Of a DNA stretch of 18,951 nucleotides, positions 10,101 through 18,951 are shown one piece after another (the first letter of the stretch is position 1; the number at the start of each line of letters is the position of its first letter). The stretch spans positions 1-18,951 of the forward strand of contig JAHBMJ010002433.1 in assembly GCA_018398765.1 (NCBI GenBank). The letters run 5' to 3'. The notes below the pieces were generated by a model that did not search any database, was not told the origin of the DNA, and saw only the letters and a list, made by a program, of their open reading frames with translations. Source of the stretch: Chromera velia. Lineage: Eukaryota; Sar; Chromeraceae. Both the position numbers and the translations under genes were made by a program.

Positions 10101-13100
10101 TGTAGTTGAAGGAAGCAAGGCCGGCAAAAGCAGATGCAAGCCTTTGAGCTAAATTTACAAAGAGCATAGAAACAAGGAGCGAGAGATTGGCGTCGTTCGT
10201 GTTCCCTCCAAAGCCTTCAGATTCACTTTCTTTCTTTGTGTGTGTTGGTCTCCGGCTCGCTTTTTCAGAACGAGTAGAAAGCCCAGCTGTCTTTTTCACT
10301 CCTTCGCATCCTCTCTTGGCTCGTGTCTGTCCAAATTCTGTCTGTGCCTTCATACATGCATGCATGCATGAATGCAGGCGTTCCATTGCCCGCGGGTGTG
10401 TACAGGACGGGGTGAAGGCCGCACTGGCAGTGGAGCGACATGGAGCAGCGGCAGCAGCAACGATGTCGTCAGACGAAGAAGAAGAGGGGGTGGGGGTGGA
10501 GGGATCGGGTCCTGCAGGGGCGGCGCCGGGCCGTCTGCTGAGCCTTCTCTCCCATCCGCTGGCGCACCCGCTTCTCCCCTCTGCCGACGCCTCCTCTGCT
10601 GGGGGCATGGGGTTGGGGTTGGGAGGGGGGAATCCTTCGGTTGCGATGGAATCCGGTCTGAGGTCTGACTTNCACTGCAGAGGGGGAGGGGGAGGTTGGT
10701 CCTCAGCCTGATGGTTCAGGAGTTGGAGGCGCTGGTGGGGGGGGGGATGACGGGCAGTCGAATCCTCCGGGGGGGCCGAAGAGCGGCACCCGGGTTTGGA
10801 GAGGGGAGGGTGGACGGAGAGGGGGAGGGGGGGGGTCTAAGCCCTTTCAGCCGATGCCTCGGGGGTCGTCTGGGAAGAGAGATGGGCCTGGGGGGCTAGA
10901 GGCAGCTGTCCTCCTCAGCTCCTCAGCAGAAGACGAAATGCCCCCTCGTCGTCAGAATGGCAGCAGCCCTGCGCAGGGGCAGGGGAGGGGCTCGCCTGTC
11001 TCAAAAGGGAAGGGGGGGGCCCGTCTGCTGATGTCCACAAGAGATACAGAGGGAGCAGGACTAGAGGATACCCATTTGCAGGAGAATGGAGAGACAGTGA
11101 TTCGTCGTGGTGTGGGGGGCCGTTCTTCCACGTTGCAGAGAGTCCCTACAGACTTTTGGACTTCTTCACAGCGTCCCTTCGATCGTTTGGAGTGGGAAGA
11201 GCAAAATAAAGAAAGAGATGCTGCCCACTTCAGAAGATTCCCCTCGCGAATGATGCGTAGTATCCGAAAGAAAACAGCCACCACAGGAAAGGGAGAGGGA
11301 AGTGGATTCACCGACTTACAACCTCTCCTTTCGCCCCGTGGTGTGCCCCCTCCCGCTCTTTCGGGCGGTCCGGGGGGGCTAGGTGCGTTTCGTGGTGGAG
11401 GTAGTAGGTATAGGGAGAAGGACAGAGTATCTCCAATGAGGAGACAATTTGGGGCCATCAGAGAGGAGGATGAGGAGGAGAACGAGGAAGAAGGGTTTGC
11501 GAGTCTTCGTGTCCCCGCCCTGTCCTCTCAGGGCAAACCTTCATCTGCCTCTGTATCCCCTAGAGAGAGAACTAGACCAACCGAGGGCTCTGCCCCCCCT
11601 CCCGCAGTCTCTTCCAACGAAGTGCAGCGCAGAATTCAGGAGAAGCTGCGAGGAGCATCCGATTCGACGACCAGTGCACAAAAGAAAAAAGGGGCAGCAA
11701 GGGAGAGTCTAGGAGGGTACTTCCAGGACGACGAGCAGGGAGACGAGAGCTCCTTTCTCAGGGGAAGAGGAGGAGCGGGTCTACCTGACAGTCACCCCAC
11801 GCCTCCACCCCCCCCTCCCATGAAGAACCAGAGAGAAGAGTTAGATGACCCCCACAAAGAAGCACAAAGCCGAGACGCCCGAACCACCGCTGCAGCAGCT
11901 GCAGCCGTATCTGTGCTCGTTGAGGATTCGGTTCGGCAGGCTCTCGAGGCTGTTCGAAGGGCCAGCAGCAGACGAGAGAGAGAGAGGGAGAGGGAAAGAG
12001 AGGCTGCGCGCAGTGCCTCCCCCTACCGTTCTCCTTTCGCAGGAGATCTAGCTGAGCCTCAGAAGGGTTCGTTGCCTAGTCCGACGCTGTCAGCCAGAAT
12101 GCGCGAGAGAGGGGGCGAGCAGATAGGAGGACGGGAGAAGGAAAGCGTGAATCCCGCTTCGGATTATGCCCCTGCGATTGCTCAGCTAGACGTGCCTCGA
12201 TTGACTGCTGAGGAGGCACGTCGAGAAGCCCGCAGGCAAATGCGGTCCTCTCTTCCCGCCATTCTCCGAATTGGTTCCGTCTCCACCAACACACCCACGC
12301 CGAGAGGACGCCCCCTCCCCTCAGGTGCAAGCCTGGGAATTGACCCCTTTGCTGGAGGGGGGCCGTTCAGTGACAGCGAGGGACAGGTGGTGGCAGGGGG
12401 AGAAAGGGATCGTAGACTGCGGGGGGTTCGGGGGGCAGGAGAGACGGATGCCCTGACTCCGGCATTCGGCCGGGGGGTTGGGGTTGATCTGTCTGAAGGT
12501 CTTCTTGGTGACCTCCAGGGTCGGTCAGGCCTTGTTAGTCGTGTGCCGCCGGACGAGCCTTATTCTGCGAGGAGAGCGGGCGGGGGACGGGGGGGATTGC
12601 GCAGCCGTTCTCTTTCTGACACGGAGAGAGGGGACAGGGAAGAGCGTTGGGTCGGTGGTGTGCGTGGGGGGAGGAGAGATAGGGAGAGAGAGTCCGGAGA
12701 CGAGTACGACACGGGTGGACAGGAAGGGACGGGAGGCCCCTCGAGAGTCCTCCATGAGGAGGACCCGAACAGCAGTTTTACACAATTTGCCGACATGCCC
12801 CCTCCTCCCCCTCCACCCGCTTCTGCTGCTCGTGTCCTTTCAGCGCTTGCTGCAAGACCTGGCGCTCCGATGTCGATTTCCCTCTCTGTGTCTGCTGCAG
12901 TAAACGAAGAAGATTCCCCTTCTGCCCCCGACCTCCCTTCCTCACCTGGTGCCAAGCGTGTGGAGGGGGTGAGGGGGGTGAGTGGGGTTTTGAGTGGTCA
13001 CGGAAAGATCTCGGCCACCATCGTTCCCCCCATCGAGCCCACAGAGAAGGGGAAGGAAGAAAAAGGAAAGGGTAACTCTCCAATACGTGAGTGGCAGCAG

Positions 13101-13940
13101 CACGAGACAATTGAAGAGGCAGAGGAGGAAGAGAAGAAGGCTCCCCCCCGCTCTGCAGACACCCTCAGGGCAGAACAGGCTGTCCCAGAGGCTCAGCAAC
13201 TTCAGCTTTCTGGGTTTTCATTCTCCGAAACACAGCAGGCAGGCTTAAGGGATGAGGCCCAAGGGGCTGGAGATGAGGGTGGGCTCTTAGGAAAAGAAGA
13301 AGAGACGGGAATGGGGGTAGAAGAGGCAGGTACTTTTCCCGTCTCGTCCGAAAAAGAAAAGGCGGACGACGTGCGTGCAGCTGCGGCTGCTGCGTCCGTC
13401 TCCGTCTCTGCGCTTCTCGACAAGCTCGAGGCAGAGGGACTTCGGGCGTGGGAAGCGAGACAGAGACAGGGGCAGGAAGTGAGTGGTGGAAAGGGGGGGA
13501 GAATGATGGATGAAGAAGAAGAGGGGTTTAGGAAGGAGAGGGAACCCCCTGGTGTTGGTGAGGAAGAGGAAGAAGAAGAGAGAGGTAGAGAAGTTCCCTT
13601 TGTGTCCGGAGGCCTTGCAGAAAGAGAAAGAGGAGCAGAGGAAGAGGAAGAGGATGAGACCTTCGGAGAGAGGGAAGAGAACGTCAGCTTCGGTGCGGCT
13701 GACCTCTCTCTCTCTGCTGCAGTCAGAGTCCGTGAAAAGGAAAAGGAAGATCGCCCGCCCTCGGGTGCTGGGAGGTCGGGGGGAAGATGGGATCTTCAGG
13801 AGGAGGAAAGGGAGGTGGTTGGATCAACAACCCTCGAGAAAGAAAAGCAAAGAGAAAGAGAGAAAGAGTTACGTCGTCTGGAAGACGAAGAATTTCTTCA
13901 ACGTCTCCGAGAGGGACGAAAACAAGGGCGTCAAGCAGCA

Positions 13941-13971
<31 letters not shown>

Positions 13972-16900
13972 ACGCAGGGGACCTGATCAGAGGACAGGCG
14001 CCTGCATGGGAAAGAGGCCTCGGATGGGGTGCAGGGGCTGCTGCTCAGTCGGTAGGCATCGTGGGGGCTGTCCGAGGCAGGGAAGGAGAAGGAGAAGACC
14101 CGAGAGAGCAGGTGCATGGGGGACGTTTTCCTCCTCCCCTGTTCGAAGGGGGGGGAGGGGACGATTCGGAGGACGAAGCCAGAGAGAGAGTTGCCAGAGT
14201 AGCGGTCAGCCGGTTGTTCTTTTTTTATTGTCACTCTGCAAGTCTATTCATGATAATACCTGTCCGCCTTCCGGTAGGTGCCTAATGGTTCGTTCCGCTG
14301 CCGTTCTGCGTCCTCCCTCTGCTTTTTTGTTTGAAGGATTCACTCTCTTGGGTTACCGGCCGCAACTACCATGAACACGAAAGTTCTGTCTGTCGATTTC
14401 CTGAATTGTCCTCCGATTGGGTGTTTCGAAGAGCGCGCATCATGATGCCTGTGACTTTCTCCTCACTGATATCTTTCTCGCTGCAGGCCCTGACGGCCCC
14501 TTTCTTTGTGCAAGCACGAGAAGGGAGAGAGACAGACGCGAGAGGCGAGAGACAGGAATCGCCATTCGACAACAGAGGGCACAGGATCCCCTCTGCGCCT
14601 CCGCCTTTCTCGTCCCCGCCCATGCAGAGAGACGGCGTCCCCCTGTACGGGGGGATCTCCGTGGGGGCCTCTGTAGAGACAGGCAGGCTGTATGCAGGGG
14701 CTCCTTTCGGAGAGGAGTACGGAGACGGGGCTGCACCCATGCCCCCCACTGGAGAGGAGGAGGAAGGAGACGGGCACTACGAGGCAGAGTTCGGCATGAC
14801 GCTGGCAGAGGCATTCCGCACAAGGCAGCAAGCGGTGCGTTTGTCCCGTCCATCCGTTTGGCCTCACCAACCGCGTTTGGCATGAATGTGAAGGAATGTA
14901 GTCACAGTATCTTTTCTGAAATCGCTGTCGAATACACAGAGGCGTCGCTGGTACGCTTCATTCAATGAAGGGATCCGCACAATTCTATGGTCCCATCAGA
15001 TCAATTACCATCTTTTGTCACCTGGCCCCCCTCTCTCTCCCTCTCTCCCCCACTGCATGGTGTAGATATGTTTTCGGATCTAGTCTTTCTCTTTCTGTGT
15101 GCCTGCAGGTGGTTTCTCGCATGATCGCACGCCGTGAGAGTCTGAAAGAGCGCGCCGAAGCTAGAGCCCAACGACAGCCCCATTTGCCGCCCCCCTCCTC
15201 CTCGACCCGCCTCGGAAGGCATCCTCGTGGAGGGACTTCTGTGACTCGCATCGACGGTTCTCACTCTCTTCAGAGTCACATCGAGGAGATCATCAGGGCA
15301 AGGAAGAAGATGGACATGGGACCCGCAGCTTCCTGGTTGGAGGCTGCACACGACCGGATCGTCTCCACAGGCTCTCCCCCAGGGCCCCCTCCCCCCTCAG
15401 GGCGGCAGCACCCAGGGGGCTCCTCGACCTTGTTTGTCCCTCGAGGGGACGAGAGAGGGGGGCAAGGGTTGGGGTTGAGGGGGAAGAGGGAGAGGAGCGG
15501 TCAACTTGCAGAGATGGAACAGAGAGAGCAACAGAAGGCCAAAGCGAGAGGAATGCCTGGTCGGTCAGGCTGCTTGTCTGCCGAAATTTCTCTAGCTCTC
15601 CTTTAATGGTTGCTGGAGTGCAGGGCGGAGAGACTTTGAATTCTTCTCTTCTGTCTTCATTCTCATGTTTTGCCTTGATGAGCGCAGTCCCATCCATCCA
15701 CGTGTGCTCATTCTTCCTGCTTCTCTCCTTGGATGAACTCATTGAGTTGGTTGGGGCCGCGTACTTCTCTGTTGTTTTTTCCCGTGGCAGGGTCTCTTTC
15801 TTGATCGGCCGCTCTCACATTTTTCGCATTCTTTGTATGCGATTTCATCTTTCTTGCAATCCCGCCCTCTCCTTTCTGTTTGGACCCTGTCATTCGAATG
15901 AATACATTGATTGATGGATGCAGCGGGTGACGGAGTGTTTCTCCTCGAAGGCCCCGACGGGAGGGGGGCGCAGGGGAGGACGGGAAAAGCGGCCGGGGGG
16001 GTTCTCAGAGAGGAGACAGGGACTGGAGAGGGCAAGGGGGCTGGTGGGTCTCTTGCCCGACTCATCGACCGCCTCTCCTCCGGAAAGCGGGAGCCCATCT
16101 CAAGAAAGTACGTTCTTCCGTTCTCTGTGTGTTACTACTAAACGTATCTGTCTGTCTCTCAGGCCGTATTTTTGCTTCCTTCAAGGCTGCGTGAAGTCTA
16201 GTCGGAGGGCGTGGAGAATTTTTGTGTGTCTCGCATTCTCTGCATGGAAAAAAATCTCGCCGTTCCTGTTCTGGAAGGAATCCTGCATCCCCAGGCAGGC
16301 TGCAGAAGAAGCACATGCAGAGAGAACATTTTGTTTTCATTTACAGATGTACGGCTAGCATCAGTTCAGAGAGGCGAGGCTCCATGGGATAGGTAGAACT
16401 GCTGATTTTGATCTGCAGACGTCTCCTGCATCTCATCTCACCCTCCCCCCTATGTGTTTGCAGGGAAGCTCTACAGGTGAACCGCAGCCTCAGAGAGCGT
16501 ACCGGTCAAGAGATGGCCCCCCTTTCTCAGCCACCAAGAAGGGCCTCTGCTGAGGCCAAGCAGCAGGGTGGCCACACTCATTTGGCCTCTCGTTCTGCTG
16601 CAGGCACTACCTACCGAATCACCACACCTTTCCAACAGACCATGACCACCAGACAGCAGCATCCCTCGGCCAGTGCAGTCGCACGAGACGCTGCAGTTCT
16701 GGCAGAAGCCCCGCCGCTCTCCACCACATGGCCCGTCCCCGAGACGCTCCCCGCCAACGAGGCCACCGCCGCCGTGCAGACTCAGCAGCAGGGCAGGCCG
16801 GGAGGACGGCACACCGCCCCCCCGCAGAGGCACTCCACTGGAGCTCCACGGGGGGACCGGACGATGATGAGAGCTCGTGAGAGGGAGAGGGAGAGAGAGA

Positions 16901-17073
16901 CAGAAGAGAAAAGAAGAGAGAACAGGAGACAGGAGCTCCTGGCGTTGCGAGCGAGGGCGAAGGCGTTTGATGCCGCCACCCGCCAAGCTCTCGGGAGTCG
17001 CAGCGGGAGTGGGGTCGGAATGGGAGTTGGAGGAGGTTCGTCTGGTGGAGTTGCTCAGTCGAAAAGGAGATGA
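7152..17073 (+). CDS. Large unrecognised coiled-coil, low-complexity protein, eleven exons
   Basis: Inferred coding exons: 7152-7259, 7405-7623, 7873-7965, 8223-8776, 9172-9462, 9899-10000, 10378-14204, 14487-14834, 15109-15559, 15924-16107, 16464-17073. If the N at 10672 is ignored, these join in phase to 6,786 nt (about 2,261 residues plus TGA). Intron phases are 0,0,0,2,2,2,0,0,1,2. Every inferred intron begins GTNNG and ends TGCAG. The N-terminus has an Arg/Glu/Gln coiled coil (about residues 45-208). The middle is Gly-, Pro-, Ala- and Glu-rich. The C-terminus has a short basic helix (about 2190-2240). There is no signal peptide, membrane segment or catalytic motif that I can see. The architecture resembles cytoskeletal, centrosomal or scaffold proteins, but this is composition only. 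The first exon (MMAAAAANPESL start) is the least certain; transcription may begin further upstream. Confidence 0.8.
7405..8427 (+). other. N-terminal coiled-coil segment of the large protein (exons 2-4)
   Basis: Exons 2, 3 and the start of exon 4 encode a nearly uninterrupted charged helix: SFSVEEEVQRQQQERANRI, then RRREDEKRLWLEEKNKELDLL, joined to SRQEEQAKYTGLADREARRL and on to LREKSRQRAFLAARDERKRR. Helix continuity across two predicted splice junctions supports the exon model. Exon 4 then becomes Gly/Ser-rich and ends with a distinct block, VTDSDGLVHFRDVQFRLQ (about residues 307-324), which looks more folded than its surroundings. Confidence 0.75.
10656..10680 (+). other. Frame-shift site at an ambiguous base (N at 10672), possible micro-intron
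   Basis: Upstream of this site the open frame is that of RSIARGCVQ; downstream it is the frame of GEGEVGPQPDGSG. Deleting the N joins them exactly. Alternatively, a segment from GTCTG (10656) to TGCAG (10680) fits the donor and acceptor pattern of the other introns and also joins the same two frames. It would be only 25 bases long, unless the N hides unresolved sequence. Confidence 0.6.
13941..13976 (+). repeat. GCAGAC hexanucleotide repeat encoding Asp-Ala
   Basis: About five GCAGAC units followed by GACGCAG, read in the coding frame as alternating Ala and Asp. The same array would give Arg runs or Gln-Thr runs in the other two frames. The array is a likely site of length variation in six-base steps, which would not break the frame. 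Confidence 0.85.
14487..15559 (+). other. Exons 8-9 of the large protein, the least repetitive part
   Basis: Exons 14487-14834 and 15109-15559 encode blocks of more balanced composition: VPLYGGISVGASVETGRLYA, FGMTLAEAFRTRQQA joined to VVSRMIARRESLKERAEARA, and later SLQSHIEEIIRARKKMDMG followed by PAASWLEAAHDRIV. These would be the best queries for remote homologues, because low-complexity matches will be fewer. Confidence 0.7.
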
Positions 17074-18510
17074 CTGAGTGAGTGAGGGAGGGAAAAGCAA
17101 GAACTGACCATTCTCTTTTGTTCGGTTCTTGTCACATTTTGTCCCTTCGAGTCCTTCCCTTCTGTTGGGGGGCGGGAGGTTGATCTGAGCTTCCTGAGTA
17201 GAATGGGAAGGACGGTGGTAGTGCGTTGGGGAGGCACGTAGAGGATGACGGCATTGTTTTTCGCTCCCTCTTCTCCTTCATTGTTTCCCTTCAATGACCA
17301 GTAGGAAGGACTTGGCTTCGTGGTCGTCGCCGATAACTTTCGCCCCCTCTGTTTTCTAAGGAAGGTCGTGCTCCTTTCGTATGGTATTCTCTGGCTGGGG
17401 CTGGGGCCGTTCACAGCTGTCAGCATCTTCCTAGTTCGTTGTCATGGGTTGGTGGAGGAAAGGTGTAACATAATTTAACTCAGTGCGGAAGGTGAAGGAC
17501 TGGCCTCCCTTTTCGTGCACGTGCCAATGATCGTTTCATTCCTGTTTCGCGAAATGCTGTTTCTTGTTCTTTCTCGCGACTGCACCTTGCAATCGTGCCC
17601 TTTAGACCCAAAGCTATCTTTTTCAGACTTTTTGTGTGTGAAGGTTCTCTCTTGCATAAACTCTTCTATCTCGTTCGTCTGATCACTCTTGATCGGCACG
17701 ACTTTTTTCAATGAACAAAGAGTGCGCTTTTCTACGTTGGCGCGCGCTCGTGTACAGTGCATGGTGGTCAGTCTCAGCTGACGGCCGGGGCGGTCTAGAG
17801 GATTCGATCGAATTCCAGTATGGGATTGTAAACGCAAAATCTATGCAACAACTTGAATTTCACCCCAGAAGCATGCTACCTCGTTTGCGCCAGTGTACGT
17901 CAGTGTATCCATGCTAATCTGTGTGATTCTATATAGGTGTGATTGATTATCTAGTTGATTATAGTTCCTCTGGAACTTCCCCACATAGATTTTTAATTGT
18001 TTTTTTGAAAACGTCGCGGATGCGGGTTAATTAATTGGTCACATTGTTGGTGACTTATATTGATGAATTATTGAAAGTTCAAATAAAATTTAAATGAAAT
18101 CGGATTATCGATCCCTTTGGGTCTTTTCATAAAAATATAGTTTTTGGAAGGAGATTAGGCTACAGGTACTTCACTGCATCATACCTTCTTTCACGGTCTT
18201 TGTCTTTGTGACTGTCTAATGTAAAGACGCTTCAATCTGACAGACTAGCTGAAAGAAGACGTCTGGCTTGGGTTAATCACAATGGTCGTATACACTTATG
18301 CACATTTCACGCACATATACTAATTGATTTTTGTGGTTGCACACGCGTGCGCGCAGATTATTTTTGCTTACGTGTGCATGCGTTTGACCGCAAAAAGAGA
18401 TAAATGAATGAATGAATGAGATACACACGTGATGCCAACAGCTTCTCGTTCCTCCATATTTATAAGTAGTTCTTAGATTTAGAGTAATAAAAAAAATTTC
18501 ATTCAGTCTA
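17074..18510. other. Downstream flank of the large gene, no further gene seen
   Basis: The first few hundred bases after the stop at 17071-17073 should be 3' UTR. 17074-17900 is of mixed composition with only short open frames. From 17930 the DNA becomes AT-rich, with GTGTGATT repeated around 17921-17944. A GCATGC occurs near 17871 and another near 18376. I found no RNA gene. Confidence 0.4.
18402..18419. repeat. AATG tetranucleotide microsatellite
   Basis: Four AATG units in tandem within AT-rich non-coding DNA, about 95 bases left of the mariner-like MITE. Confidence 0.8.
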
Positions 18511-18512
18511 TA

Positions 18513-18889
18513 CCGGTTGTCCAGTAATTGTAGCTACAAAAAATAAACAAAAAATCATGTGAGTCAGATACAAAAACTCAAAAGAAACCATGTTATTCAA
18601 CTTATAGCCGGGAGTCCCAGGTCCTAGAAATCTGGCTTAGATGGTCATCAAACCTTCTAGGAAGCGAAAAAAAAAATCTAGAAAAAATGAGGTCTCCAAA
18701 TGAAAAATGTGAATTTTTCACAACAGGTTCAAAAATGTTGCTTAAGCCACCCTAGTTGTACGAAGCTTTTTTTACTTTCATTCAATGCCATATGGTGGGA
18801 GATTTACTACAAAAAAAATCAGCTTCTGGTGTGGCCTATTTCTTAAGCTATGATAAATCTAGTATTTGAAAGAATTACTGGACAAGCGG
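18513..18889. mobile_element. Mariner-like MITE with 17-bp TIRs and TA target duplication
   Basis: CCGGTTGTCCAGTAATT at 18513-18529 is repeated in inverse orientation at 18873-18889 with one mismatch (CCGCTTGTCCAGTAATT read from the right end). Both ends are flanked by TA (18511-18512 and 18890-18891), the target duplicated by Tc1/mariner elements, and GGTTGTCC near the tip is common in mariner ends. The 377-bp body is AT-rich, has no transposase reading frame, and so is non-autonomous. Confidence 0.75.
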
Positions 18890-18951
18890 TAGTTCTCAAA
18901 AGACCAGGCGCCCAAAGGCTGAAGCTTGTAAGCAGGCGTAGAGTCAAACCT

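Larger units (their letters stand above)
10378..14204 (+). other. Giant central exon (3.8 kb) of low-complexity protein
   Basis: This exon encodes about 1,275 residues. It starts RSIARGCVQDGVKAALAVER and soon enters an acidic patch (SSDEEEEG). Notable tracts are PPPPPP (about residue 930), AAAAAAVSVLVEDSVRQAL (about 958), PPPPPPP (about 1261), AAAAAASVSVSALLDKLEAE (about 1453), many Glu runs (1500-1600) and QAAADADADADADDAGD (about 1643). A short block, LTAEEARREARRQMRSSLPA, is more conserved-looking. The reading frame changes at N10672. The 3' boundary uses donor GTCAGC at 14205; GTAGCG at 14199 is an alternative. Confidence 0.75.

Noticed and set aside
10187-10377. Plus-strand open frame extending exon 7 upstream
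   Set aside because: It is intron 6 sequence that happens to be open. The acceptor TGCAG at 10377 and phase agreement with exon 6 place the boundary there.
13787-14374. Plus-strand 195-codon Arg-rich open frame overlapping the end of the giant exon
   Set aside because: It is an alternative frame of the GCAGAC repeat and surrounding Arg/Glu codons. The main frame continues in phase into the next exons, this one does not.
16141-16396. Possible extra exon between exons 10 and 11
   Set aside because: The open frames in this interval lack donor and acceptor sites that keep phase, while exon 10 (GTACGT donor) joins exon 11 directly in the correct phase.

Overview
This is nuclear DNA of an intron-rich eukaryote, most likely an alveolate close to coccidian apicomplexans or chromerids. 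The assignment is inferred from spliceosomal introns with a fixed TGCAG acceptor, repeated GCATGC-type motifs, a very long low-complexity protein with homopolymer tracts, pyrimidine-rich introns, and an RPS20 sequence of the cytosolic type. No bacterial, plastid or viral gene organisation is seen.

Two genes are well supported. They stand head to head across a 581-base spacer (6571-7151). On the minus strand, three exons (6570 down to 5528) encode a complete 119-residue cytosolic ribosomal protein S20 (uS10 family). On the plus strand, eleven exons (7152-17073) join in perfect phase into one protein of about 2,261 residues. It has an Arg/Glu-rich coiled coil near the N-terminus, a 3.8-kb central exon full of Gly, Pro, Ala and acidic tracts, and a basic C-terminus. 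I do not recognise its family. The spacer holds GCATGC, ATCGAT and GCGATATATCGC palindromes and a 25-base tandem repeat, and probably acts as a shared promoter.

All 12 introns inferred in these genes end in TGCAG and have G at donor position +5; seven have the unusual C at +3. A single N at 10672 lies exactly where the reading frame of the large exon shifts. Removing it, or splicing out a short segment that fits the same splice consensus, restores the frame.

The left 5.2 kb is mostly non-coding. It holds a possible minus-strand proline-rich ORF broken by one TGA (616-1206), a possible MITE (2286-2572), two copies of a short dispersed repeat, a long purine-biased stretch and a GA/CAGAGA microsatellite. 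The right end (17074-18951) is AT-rich non-coding DNA with a 377-bp mariner-like MITE flanked by TA (18513-18889). No RNA gene, CRISPR array or integrase was found. The most unusual items are the large unrecognised protein, the N/micro-intron site, the TGA-interrupted ORF and the splice-signal pattern.
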